This document shows positions 38,076-48,595 of a DNA stretch of 64,000 bases, piece after piece. The translations under genes and the position numbers were made by a program. Position 1 is the first letter of the stretch; each line of letters begins with the position of its first letter. Source of the DNA: Coffea arabica (Eukaryota; Streptophyta; Magnoliopsida; Gentianales; Rubiaceae); NCBI RefSeq assembly GCF_036785885.1, contig NC_092322.1, positions 16,328,466 through 16,392,465 of the forward strand. The letters are read 5' to 3'. The notes beneath the pieces are model-generated. The model was not told the DNA's origin, ran no database searches, and was given only the letters and a program-made list of their open reading frames with translations.

Positions 38076-38599
38076 AGTGTCGTCAATTATTTTATTTAAT
38101 TTAAATATTACATATTTTTCACTATTTTTCTTGTTTGTTAATTTCTTTATAATAGTGATACGAAGAAGTTAAAACACAAATCAACAAGTCATTGGCCAAG
38201 GTCTAAGAATGTAGAATAAATAGCTAAAGCTAAAACATTTCGATATGAATTTTGAGTAATCGACCAGTGTCTTTATATCTTGATTTTTAGCTTAGTACCT
38301 ATTATGCCTTGGAGACATTTTTCTTCATTATGTTCTCAAATCAAGCTTACTATTGTATGAATTTAATCCTAAAAAGAATTTTCTATTGGCTGGAATAGAA
38401 GAGTAACGAGGGGGGTTTTTTTTTTCTGGACTTATCACATTAGTTTGTGAAGCAAATGGATTGCCTTGATTATTGCAAAAAGGATAAACTCTGTTATACT
38501 AATTGTTCCTTTGAATGTGTTTTGCCTCATTATTTCTTTTTCTTTGTTTCAAAAAATCAACTTCAAACGAGATCCACTTCTTCAAAAGGAGTGAAAAGT

Positions 38600-38753
38600 T
38601 GCAAACTTGATCTCTTTTTTTTTTTTTTAGGGATGTCCCGCAGGGAGTGGACCTTGCAGACTATTCCCCACCCTTCACAACTAGCTGGCAGCAAGGTTCG
38701 AATCAGGGATCTAAGACTCCATTTTCAGCAACCTCAACTGCAAACTTGATCTC
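38600..38753 (-). mobile_element. SINE with 15-bp target duplication
   Basis: TGCAAACTTGATCTC occurs at 38600-38614 and 38739-38753, and only once at the matching place in block A (17196-17210), which is an empty site. The 124-bp insert starts with a T-run (a reverse-strand poly-A tail). On the minus strand it contains a pol III B box (GATTCGAACC). Length, tail, promoter and duplication identify a short tRNA-derived SINE. Confidence 0.85.
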
Positions 38754-39368
38754 AATATTCAAATAAATAAATAAATTAGAAGGGTGAATATGTTTAAAAA
38801 AAAAAGTTTCAGGCTTTCAAATCATGCAAGATTGAAACAAACAAGTGATTGAGTAATTTGTGTAACATTAGCACACAGACCAATCTCATAAATGCAAATC
38901 AAATTCATGTTGTGAAGGCTGTGAAGTAGAAATCATGGTGCATTACATCTGAATTAAGTGGATCTGTGCATTAATGTGAATTTGAAGCTAATGGAAATGT
39001 TTAGAGACAAAATTGGATGTTTTAAGAGTTTGAACTCCAAAAAACCACAAATGCAATTTAATTAAGAATTAATCTTTCTTATATTAACGCGGTAAAGGTT
39101 TTTTTTTTTTTAATCACTAGCTGGTTTTAATGTATGAAACATGGTTTTTATTTAAATTTGAAAATTTATTTTTACACATATGTATCATGTATCCACATCT
39201 ACTAATATAAATGAACCTTTACGTACGCTCAAGATGTAGGAAACATTAATCAAAAAATTAATTAAACCTATTATATTACTTATCAATTAACCCATATAAA
39301 ATCATTTATTCCGTTACAAATTAAGTTTGAATAGCTAATTCAGCAATCTTTTTGGAGCACTATATCAC

Positions 39369-39549
39369 CCTTTAGTCTGTTTGGATGGTAAGTTATTTGG
39401 GATTATTTGGAATATTTTTACTGTAGTACTTTTTGTGATGTGATGTATGTGAGATAAAAAGATATTGGGAAGATAAAAAGGTGTATTGGAAATTGTAAAG
39501 ATGATGTAAGCAAATAAAATTGGGGAAATATGAAGCAATCCAAACAAAG
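39369..39549. mobile_element. hAT-like MITE
   Basis: A 181-bp insert relative to block A. Left end CTTTAGTCTGTTTGGATGG; the right end, reversed, is CTTTGTTTGGATTGC. The interior has the TACTGTAGTACTTTTTGTGA and GTGATGTATGTGAGATAAAA phrases of a common plant MITE. The flanking host sequence is slightly deleted, so no target duplication can be read. Confidence 0.65.
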
Positions 39550-40354
39550 ACGACTCATTGAGTTACAGTTCAATCATCCCGAATAGTCTTTGAGAGTTGA
39601 CCATCTGAGAAGGGGGCAATTTGATCACCCACTTTGGGCCGAGAGTGGAACCAATAATGGGAAAACAGAATTTGACAAAAAGTCAAAAGGAAATCATATT
39701 TCAGCTAAGTAAACCACAATCTGAAGATTCAAGCTTATTATTAGGTCACCATCTACAATGGTAAAAAAAGAAAGAAAGAAAGAATAAGTCTTACTGGGCT
39801 CATCACAATGTGAATAATACACTTGTCCGAGTCTAGCAAGTTTCATACCTACCAATTTCTTTTTTCATATTCTTGTTCTTTTTTACTGGAGCAGGAGAGG
39901 GGTGGAATTTGTATTGCAGAATGTGAAGGTTTGATGTCAGCTCAGACTGAATAGAAACAATTTGTTAGGTATTAAAATGTTTGGAAATAGTTATGATAAA
40001 TTTTATTCGAAAGAAACCAATTAAAATGATTAACACTAATTTCTTCATCACTCTTGGGAACAGATTCTTTGGCTCTATAATTATGTTTTCATTAAGTGTC
40101 TTGTGCTTAAGAATGATGGATTATTTCCAGTGGCTGTGGAAGAAATAAGCCGTGTACTGACCTATATATAACATTTGAGAGGTGATCTTTTGTTGATCTG
40201 CCAAATAGCTCTTCTGTGCATATTTTATTTGTTTGATTTTGATACTGTATGCTCTGATCAGGAATGGGGTCCTGTGTTACAAAGAGGATGATGATAGCAT
40301 GTTTTTGGATGCTGTTACGGAGAATAAATCTTCTTGCTCATGTTAAAAATTTAT

Positions 40355-41382
40355 GAGTTAAAAATAGAAAAGTCTCTTGTGGTTTTATATCGTACGCGCG
40401 TTAGTACCTCGTGATTTAAATTATTCTGAAAAAAAAAATCGTTAAAACAGACGAAACTGAATGAAAAGACGAAAATACCCTAATAATATAAGCGAAAATA
40501 GCGGAAGTAATTTAGCACTTTCAATCCGTAAACGTTCCCTTCTTTCCATCTCCCTCTCTCCAAACAGGGTAATATGTTCACCAAGCCGGCGAAGATGAGC
40601 TCGAATAGCCATGTCATTTGTAGGCACAGCCAGAGCAGCAGCACATCACTTCATCAGAAGTTCCTGCATGGCTTTCTCCTGCCGTTCTCTAACCAATCTG
40701 CTTTCTTCTGAAATCTCATATTCAGCAGATGCCCCAGTAGTACCACGACTGGGTCCTGCTTCATCCTCATTGGAATCAGATCTGCTACCCCTAGTCTCTT
40801 CATTTTGTGCCACCGATGGTCTTAATATAGGAGGACGAACAGGGATAGGTGCCAATGGTCGTGGAATCGAAGGAGCCACGACTGGGACTGAAGCAATACT
40901 AGGAATAACAGGAGGAGATGGAATTGTAGGTGGTACAGTAGCAGTGACTGGTTGAAGAAGTACGAAGTACAATTTTGTTTCCTGAAGTCCAATTTTGTGC
41001 AAAGGCTTTGTTTCTTGCAATTCCTTTCCTGGCTTGCAACCTCTGGTTGATTACTTACAATTTTGTTTCCTGCGAATGCTGGCTTCCAATTGCTTTGTTT
41101 CCTGCAATTTTGGTCGAAGACCCATAACATGGCCTTTTTATTGAAATGTGAAGGGTACAATAGGTATATCTAGTGAAAGTTTGTAATAAAAACTTATTTT
41201 TCGCAAGAAACACATGCCCTTTCTGGTGCATTTAATATAATCGCCTTACATTTGACGATTCCGTTGACTTTTCAGAATAATTCAAATCATGGGGTATCGA
41301 GTACCAACACGTATAATATGAAATTACATGGGGATTTTCTATATGATAGATATACCACATGGGACTTTTCTGTTTTTAACCC
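40355..41382. mobile_element. 1-kb TIR transposon carrying a PRP4 gene fragment
   Basis: Ends are inverted: left GAGTTAAAAATAGAAAAGTC, right (reversed) GGGTTAAAAACAGAAAAGTC, with similarity going on for about 10 more bases. Block A has an empty site there (TTTATTTTTGTGTCC at about 18658), and TTTAT flanks the insert here (40350-40354 and 41385-41389, two bases from the right end). It encodes no transposase, so it is non-autonomous. Inside, 40960-41120 has repeated TTTGTTTCCTGCAATT-like phrases. Superfamily is unresolved; Pack-MULE-like gene capture is the closest description. Confidence 0.75.
40525..40955 (-). pseudogene. PRP4: Captured fragment of PRP4 (U4/U6 snRNP protein)
   Basis: The minus strand reads a Pro-rich stretch (VPVVAPSIPRPLAPIPVRPP), an acidic Ser-rich linker, EISEESRLVRERQEKAMQEL, then AVPTNDMAIRAHLRRLGEHI and TLFGEREMERRERLR. 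This order matches the N-terminal half of plant PRP4/LACHESIS, including the splicing-factor-motif domain that precedes the WD40 propeller. In PRP4 a KRRAAA sequence follows the ELL stretch. Here the codons after K read TGA TGT, an in-frame stop at about 40643. The reading ends at the transposon's inverted repeat, so the WD40 part is missing. The parent gene acts in spliceosomal tri-snRNP assembly; this piece is not functional as such. Confidence 0.8.
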
Positions 41383-41838
41383 TTTTTATTTTTGTGCCTT
41401 GTGGCGTAGATTCCAACAAGGCAATGTAGAAATATTTGTAGAATGAACTTCATTTATGCTTTCTGAGTTGGTGTTATACCAAATTTAGCTTAAGCTTAGC
41501 TCAGAAACTATTATTCTTCTATACTGCCTTCACATGCATGGATTTAAGATGCCATTTTGTACTAGTCTAAAAATCAACATAGCAAATTTGAGAGATGAAA
41601 ATTTTCAAAAAAAAAAAACAAATAAATAAATAGACAAACTATGGAAATGAAACCAGATTACTCCCACTTCTCAATATGAATGTCGAAATCTAGCAAAATT
41701 AGTGCTATTCCTTACTTTTTTCTGGATCTAAGCCATCATGCAGTCATTTTGAGGATGTAAGATATAGTAAGAGGATCAAATCAAGTTGATTCACTTTCAT
41801 AGAGTAGTGATTTCAATTAAGTAATGTTTAATCTCTTC

Positions 41839-42120
41839 GTTTTTTTTTTTGGCTTTGAGCACCCGGAATCCCCACCCTCAACGAGACTAATCCAAATTCG
41901 GTCCGAGGAGCACCCGTAGTGTCTGACTCTTATTCTGGGTTGAACGCTTGACCAGAGCTTTTCAAGGCTCTACAAGTCGAACTTGCAACCTCCCGTTGAT
42001 ATTAGCAACCCGCTTACTAGCAGTAAATTTGGTTCAATTGGTAAGAATGTGTCACTTCCTCACAAAAAGTTGTGTATTTGAATCTTTTTCCCTGACCCGT
42101 GGTGGTGATCATAGCCAAAT
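41839..42120. mobile_element. SINE-like sequences, block B copy
   Basis: Homologous to 18985-19290. T-run, then a reversed body with B-box-like AAGTTCGACTTG, then a forward tRNA-like piece (TGGTTCAATTGGTAAGA, TATTTGAATCT). Shared with block A, so older than the duplication. Confidence 0.4.
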
Positions 42121-42918
42121 CCACCCTAATCTGTTTTTTTTGTCCAAAAGCAGCAGAAATGCACCCTAATCTCTTGGTTTCATGATTGGGATATAGTACT
42201 CATCAGGGATATGCTATATGGGTGCCCTATTTTGACTCAATGTCTCTTAATTGCTACTTACTATCCTCATATGGATGAGTCTAAATTGCCAAAATTACTT
42301 CAAATTACATCTTAGATAACATCAATTCAAATGGAGTTGTGAGAAGTTTAAGGGCAAGTCTTAATTCTATTTTATTTTATTTCTCCTTGACAAACATTTA
42401 AGGATGAGTCTTACATTGAAGTTTTATTAATATGTAAGCAAACATGCAATAGAACAATCTAAAATTTACGTGTTGTGCTTTGTCTTTTTTTAAACATCTT
42501 TTATTTTACAATGCTTCAAAATCATGTTCATTAAAAAAGATACTGACTTATAGACAACTTAATTATTTGGAAGCAATAAATATTATTTTTTAATAGCTTT
42601 TATAGGAGGTTTCCAAGTTTTGTGCAACAGTATCGAAATTGTAAGACGAAAAAATTAATCTTATTTCTGAATGCAGAAAAGAAAAAGTTCATGATAAATA
42701 TTTTTCTGTAAAAGGGCTTTTTTGTAGTAGCATCTATTCTCTATAGTTAGGTTTGTTTCCAATGAATCTGATCACAATATTCATTCCTACTCCATGTAGT
42801 AAATTTGAATTATTTACTGAAAAGATACTCAGCATAGAATGGAAATACTGCATGCATATGTTGAATACTTGTAACCATTATTTATTATTGTTTGATAGAA
42901 TGGAAATTAGAGATATTT

Positions 42919-43303
42919 TGTAGGAAAATAAACCAAGTAATTTTAGTTTCCTAATTCCTTTTGGTATCTTATTTGTTTAGTTTCCATATTAGATTAGGAA
43001 ATCTCAAGTCAGTTTCCAAATAAGTTTTGGTTTACAACCGTATTTGTTTTAGAAAATTTTGGAGTTTAGAAATACTAACAGTCTAGTAGGTTATTGTGTG
43101 GAGAGTTGAGTTGAGTCTAGAAATTAGACTTGAGAGAAAATCTCATAGTTGAGATTTGTGAGTTGTCGTGAGCGAAAGGCTACGACTTAATATTTGTTTT
43201 GAGTTAAATAAATTATTGAGTGTTTGTTCTCCTTCTCTTCCCACATATTTTTTATGTGTTATAATTGCTTCCGCTATGTGCACGGCGATTTTTCGTGCCA
43301 ACA
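42919..43303 (+). repeat. 5' LTR of the copia element
   Basis: Starts TGTAGGAAAATAAACC and ends CGTGCCAACA, directly followed by AG and the primer site at 43306. The left flank GAGATATT is block B sequence. Length 385 bp. Confidence 0.85.
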
Positions 43304-43383
43304 AGTGGTATCAAAGCCCTAGACTTTGATTCTGGGGTTTGTTCGCAAAATTGGGGCTTGGAGTTTGTTCGTGAAATTAAAGT

Positions 43384-44852
43384 ATGGATCCGCATTATTT
43401 GCACAATTGTCATGTTTTTATCTTCGATAGTAAAAACGATTTTGAGGTTTGGAGGTTGCTGATGAAATTTTTTTTCTAAAATATTGGAGTTTGGAATATT
43501 GTCGAGACAGGATACACGGAATCGGTAGCAGGTATAGAATTATCAAGTTATGTAGTTAAAGAATTAGAGAGAAATAAACAGTTGGATTGCAAGGCCATGT
43601 ACTATCTCAACACTCAAGTCCAGTTACATGTTGCAAAAAAATTTATACATGCAAAGTCATCAATTTTAGTGAACTCAAATCGAGGCGCTGTTAACGTGAG
43701 AAAAATCAGATTGCAGGAACTTAGGAGACAATTTGAATTGGCCCAGATGAAATCCACGGAGTCAATTAAAGATTTTATTGGTACAATTAAAGAAATTGTC
43801 AAAGATATGGAGTCCAATGGTGAGAATTTGGAAGAGGTTAGAGTTATTGAAAAAGTTTCTGAGATCTTTAATTGCCAAATTTCACACCAAGAAGACGGTT
43901 CTTGAAGCCACAAAGGACTTTAACAATTTGTCACTTGCTAAATTAGAAGGTGAATTGCTGACGTATGAGATGTTCTTGAATCAGCAGCCATCGGACACAG
44001 TAGACGAGGTGTTACAAGTCAAGGTGGATCTGTAACAATCCCACGTCGAATAGGGAGGAAAGTCCTAGCCGCTTTATAACCTGTTGTGGGTGTCCCCCCA
44101 CCTGACCAAGGTCTTTTGGAGGGGTGCTAGACTTTTTGATCTGTGAGTTTGGACTTTTTACTTGTTGTAGGTTATAACCCCACCTCCAGGAACAAAATTT
44201 ACGACCTTTAGGTGGGTAACTATAGGACAATATTGGTCAGGAATGTTAGAGTTGGTATCAAAGCCGACTCCCGATCCTGGTGTGCCAGCGAGGACGCTGG
44301 GTCCCCAAAGGGGGGTGGATTGTAACGATCCCATATCAGATAGGGAGAAGAGTCCTAACCGCTTTATAACCTGTTGTGAGTGTCCCCCTACCTAACCGAA
44401 ACCTTTTGGAAGGGTGCTGGGTTTCTTGACCAACGGGTTTAGTTTCGTCACTTGTTGTGGGCTATAACCCCACCTCCAAGAACAAAATTTACGACCTTCT
44501 GGGTGGCTAACTATAGGGCAATATTGGTCAGGGGTGTTAGAGGATCACCCAAAAGGAAAAAAGGAGGTGAATCGTATGGACACAAATCAAAAAGGCCAGA
44601 ACTTCAGAGGTAGAGGACGTGAAAGCAGAAGTAACTTTCGTGATTGTGGAAAAGGTAATTATTCTTACCAACTTAGAAATAATTCTAATAGAGATCAGAA
44701 AAAACAATCAACCGCAAAGTCAAAGAAATAATTTTCAAATGCGTGATAGATCTAATGTCCAATGTTATAATTGTGGTAAAATTTGTCATTATCAGAATAA
44801 ATGTTGGTCCAATAAAGAGGTGCATGCTAAAGTGGCTGAAAATAGTAGGTGA
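43384..44852 (+). pseudogene. Copia gag, split by a TRIM element
   Basis: Starts at about 43384 (MDPHYLHNCH), has a stop near 43478, then reads VWNIVETGYTESVAGIELSS and the gag core LQELRRQFELAQMKSTESIK. After a frameshift near 43900 it continues to 44030, where the TRIM sits. Beyond the TRIM are a basic linker and one CCHC knuckle (CYNCGKICHYQNKC, about 44762-44803). Nucleocapsid/capsid role in a copia particle; not translatable as one protein. Confidence 0.8.
44031..44541 (+). mobile_element. Complete TRIM element (miniature LTR retrotransposon)
   Basis: Two direct LTRs of about 220 bp (44031-44250 and 44321-44541; TGTAAC(A/G)ATCCCA...GGTCAGG...TGTTAGA) enclose only 70 bp. That spacer has a Met-tRNA primer site (TGGTATCAAAGCC from 44253), a GTGCCAGCGAGGACGCTGGG hairpin region and a polypurine tract (AAAGGGGGGTGGA). 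The target duplication GGATC is perfect (44026-44030, 44542-44546). No coding capacity. It is nested in copia gag, so it is younger than that element. The two LTRs differ at many sites, so it is not recent. Confidence 0.93.
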
Positions 44853-44859
44853 TAGAGAG

Positions 44860-46161
44860 GAGATCTTGTTGTTTTCTAGTTCTATATCTGAAGAGTCTAT
44901 GAAGAATGATTGGTTTATTGATTTTGGTTGTAATAATCATACGTGTGGTAAAAAGAAGATGTTTTCTGACATAGATGAATTTTTTCATGTATCTGTGAGA
45001 TTTGGAAACAATGAAAAAGTGTTTGTTCTTGGAAAAGGAAAAATCATAATTATCTTGCAATATGGGTCTTCAAATTTTATTTATGATGTTTTCTATGTGC
45101 CAAGTTTATATCATAATTTGTTGAGTTTGGGACAATTGTCTGAGAAAGGTTATGATCTGTATTCTAAACATGTTGAGGGCACCATAAGTGATGAAAAATT
45201 AGGATTAATTGCCATGTAAAGATAAACTGTAGTCGTCTGTGGTCTCTTTCCTTTAACTGTGGTGATTTACCTTGCTTTAATTTCTTGACTTGTGATGATT
45301 CTTGGTGCGTTTTGGGCATTTGAATTTTGAAAGTTTGAAATTTTTTGAAAGAAAGAAATTAGATATTGGGTTGCTTCTGTTGTGTTTCCTGACAAGAAGT
45401 GCGAGTTTTGTATTTTGGAAAAGAAGCACAGGGATCCTTTTTCAAAAGGCAAGGCTTGGAGGGCTAATCGACCACTTGAACTGATTCATTTAGATTTATG
45501 CTCAGTTGAAGTTCCTTCCAATGGTGGTAATAAATATTTTATTACCTTTATTGATGAGTTCAACAGGAAGATATGGGTGTATTTTTTAAGAAATAAATCT
45601 GATGCATGTGATATGTTTAAAAAATTCAAATATTATGTAGAGAAGCAGAGTGGTTATTTTATTAAAACTCTGAGAACTGACAGTTGCACTGAGTATCTTG
45701 TTTGTGATGGTTACTTGGTGGAAAGTGGCATAAAATATCAATTGTCAGCTAGATATACACCTCAACAAAATGGTGTGGCTGAAAGGAAGAATAGAACTGT
45801 AATAGACATGGTGAGGTCTGTAATGCACTCCAAAGGTATTCCTAAATCTTTTTGGGCAGAAGCAGTATCTTGTGCTATTTATGTTTTGAACAGGTGCCCT
45901 GCTAGATGCAACTTTGGGAAGACCCCACAAGAAGTTTGGACTGGTATGAAACCGGATATTTCTCACTTCAAGGTATTTGGTTGGCTTGCATATGCGCTTG
46001 TTCCAGATCATTTGAGGAAAAAATTGGATGACAAAGTAGAGAAGTTTATTTTTATTGGATATAGTCACGAGACTAAGGGATATAAGTTATTCAATCCAAA
46101 TACAAGAAAGGTGATTGTTAGCAGAGATGTGACTTTTGATGAACATGGAGTTTGGGATTGA
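44860..46161 (+). pseudogene. Copia protease and integrase region
   Basis: Protease remnant at 44905-45215: WFIDFGCNNHTCG, where the family has DSGC; the Ser is Phe. After a frameshift the integrase runs 45382-46161: CEFCILEKKHRDPF zinc-region remnant, LELIHLDLCSVEVPS (first Asp), RTDSCTEYL (second Asp), TPQQNGVAERKNRTV (Glu), and C-terminal HFKVFGWLAYALVPDHLRKK and KFIFIGYSHETKGYKLFNP. The DDE triad residues are still present, but the full polyprotein is broken. Confidence 0.88.
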
Positions 46162-46379
46162 TCCAAACAAGACCCTGAGACATCGCTAAAGTATCCATTC
46201 ATTTCTCCCATTATAGGACCGAGTGCTAATAAGCAAGTAGTGGAGCAAGTTGTGTAGCCTTATGGTGATCCCTCACCTTCTACTATTCAGGTTGAAACAT
46301 CCAATCGACCATAGAGAGAATGCTGCATGCCAGCCTGATTTGATGATTATGCTGTTAGTAAAGATTATGATTTAACTAA

Positions 46380-47275
46380 TGAAGAGATTATGAATTTTGA
46401 TCTTTTTGCATATTGTGAGCTTGTCTCATTTGAAGAAGCTGTCAAAGATGATCTTTGGGTTCGTGCAATGGATGAAGAAATTCATGTCATTGAGAAAAAT
46501 GATACATGAGAATTGACCACTATCCTACCTGAAAAGAAGCCAATTGAAGTGAAATGGGTATATAAGACCAAATATAAGCCAACAGGAGAGGTGGATTGCT
46601 TCAAACTAATATTGGTTGTCAAAAGCTATAAGCAGAAGGCAGGTATTGATTATTTTGAAATTTTTGCACTAGTTGCTTGACTTGATACGATTCGTATAAT
46701 TGTCTCACTTGCTGCAAATAATTGTTGAAAAATTTATCAAATGGATGTGAAATTCGCATTTTTAAATGATTTTCTTAAAGAAGAGGTATATGTGGAGCAG
46801 CCTGCTAGTTATGTTAGAAAAGGTCAAGAAAACAAAGTGTATAGATTGAAAAAGACATTGTATGTATTGAAACAAGCTCCTAGATGTCCATATGAGCATA
46901 CTTATTTTATTGAGCATGATTTTTCAAGATGTCCATATGAGCATATTTTGTACATCCAATTCAACCCTGGAGGAGATGTCCTCATTGTATGCTTGTATGT
47001 GAATGATTTGATATTTACAGGCAATAATTCCAAACTAATTTCTGAATTCAAGAGGCCATGATTAGTCAATTTGAGATAACAGATTTGGGATTGATGTCTT
47101 ATTTTCTTGATATTGAGGTTGATCAGTTGGATGGTGGAATTTTTATCTCACAAAGGAAGTATACAAGTGATAATCTGAAGAAGTTTAAGATGGATGTGAC
47201 TAAACCAATGATGACCCTGGTTGAAGAAAAATTGAAATTAACCAAAGATGGTACTGGTGATTTTGTTGATGCTAC
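46380..47275 (+). pseudogene. Copia reverse transcriptase, broken
   Basis: Reads FEEAVKDDLWVRAMDEEIHV, a stop (46507), VKWVYKTKYKPTGEVDCFK, further stops, [35 protein letters not shown] and [15 protein letters not shown]. The YVDD active site is YVND (Asn codon 47002-47004), so the first catalytic Asp is lost. A duplicated [16 protein letters not shown] segment (about 46885-46955) replaces the usual link between LKQAPR and the active site. Ends at the LINE junction. Confidence 0.88.
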
Positions 47276-48595
47276 TTTTTTTTTTTTTTTGGTCTAAAAC
47301 GGCACCAATTCATTCATCAATTAACAAGTTACACATTCTGAAGCAACTGCTCCTCAACGTCTGCTTGAGCACATTCAAGCAACCAAACTGGAAAGCTATC
47401 TTTCCAATTAACAACAGCATCTAACTTTAGAGCAAACTTAGCTAAAGAGTGACTAACAGAGTTGAGATCCCTCCTAACAAAGGAAAAACAACATTTCTCA
47501 AAGTTATATTGTAGCAGTTTAATGTCCTGCAAGACAGTAGACGTAACAACATCTTCCATATCCTTCTCAATCTTATCGATCACAGCCTTACAGTCAGACT
47601 CTACAATAATTCTTTCCCAGCCTTCTATAGCAGCTTTTACCATTGCAGTTCTTATTGCCAAAGCCTTTTCAAGAACAGGCACCGAGCAAGTGAACGAAGG
47701 ACAGGCCCAAGTAGCAACCAGCTTTCCTTCCCAGTCCCTGGCCACAATGCCCCAACCAGCTTTTTTGTTCTGCCGATTCAAAGCAGCATCAGTATTCAGC
47801 TTGATCCATCCTTTGACAGGAGCGGACCATCTTCCTTTCTCCTTTTTTAGTTGCTGTGGCACCCCCTCGTCCTCTCTACCCTTCCCTAAACTCTCTTGAT
47901 ACTCCAGCCACTCCGTTACAGCTTTATTTACCACCACCCCTGGACCTCTACCCTTTCCATTGAAGTTAATCTCGTTCCTGTCTTTCCAAATTTGCCATAG
48001 CAGGTTGACTGTGAACACAATATGCTCCTCTCCCTGATCCCTAGATGTTGCCTCCACTAGCTCAGACCACCACAACCAGAATTTTCCTTTTAGATTCTCC
48101 AAACCATCCCATTGTATTGGAGCCACCTTCCAGATCACCTCTGCATGGCTACAATAGAACAACATATGTTCAATCGACTCTGAGTAGATACCACAGCATT
48201 TACACATTGGATTGCCTTGCTTACATCTGGCCTTGATGCTTTCATTAACTGGCAGGATTCCCTTCATACACTTCCATACAAAATGCTTCAGCTTATGCTT
48301 CATGCTAAGTTTCCATAACACTTTCCATCCCTTTGCATTTGCCTCATTCCTACTACCTGAATCCTCCTGATCATACCACCTACCCCTTCCTACCTTCCTT
48401 CCCTGAGCAGACCTGTATCCAGACTTGACCGTATACTCCCCAGAAGCAGAATGTGCCCAGAACAGTCGATCCTTGGAGTCCTGGAGACTCAAAGGAATCA
48501 GCAAAATATTCTCCCACTCCTCCTTATCAAATACTCTTCCCAGTAACTCCTCATTCCATCTTCCATTATTATTTTGGCTCCAAATCATCGCACTT
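47276..48595 (-). mobile_element. 5'-truncated LINE (L1-type) ORF2 3' part
   Basis: Minus strand: 419 open codons (47329-48588), then a short 3' UTR and a poly-A tail, seen as the T-run at 47276-47290. The protein has the zinc-binding reverse-transcriptase tail (WKVLWKLSMKHKLKHFVWKC, CKCCGIYSESIEHMLFYC) followed by a plant-type RNase H domain (WIKLNTDAALNRQNKKAGWG, VPVLEKALAIRTAM, IIVESDCKAVID, SVSHSLAKFAL). Endonuclease and polymerase domains are absent, as expected from 5' truncation. This 3' part is intact. No clear target duplication is seen. Confidence 0.88.

Larger units (their letters stand above)
38281..42918 (+). pseudogene. Receptor-kinase relic, block B (duplicate of block A)
   Basis: Matches block A phrase by phrase, from TTTTTAGCTTAGTACCTATTATGCC (38285) to TTGTTTGATAGAATGGAAATTAGAGAT (42915). 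It is intron-like sequence; the kinase exons seen at the end of block A are absent because the copia element interrupts the block at 42919 and what followed is gone. Relative to block A it has gained a SINE, a MITE and a 1-kb inverted-repeat element. No coding capacity. Confidence 0.75.
42919..47275 (+). mobile_element. Ty1/copia retrotransposon, 3'-truncated
   Basis: Begins with a 5' LTR and the primer site TGGTATCAAAGCCCT. It then runs gag, protease, integrase and reverse transcriptase in copia order and breaks off inside the RT/RNase H region at GATGCTAC, where a LINE poly-A (T-run) begins. No RNase H or 3' LTR is found in the window. It interrupts block B. Frames are broken by stops and by a TRIM element inside gag. 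Confidence 0.9.

Noticed and set aside
47462..47899. Plus-strand open frame of 145 codons
   Set aside because: Shadow of the LINE ORF2 on the minus strand, which has clear RNase H motifs.
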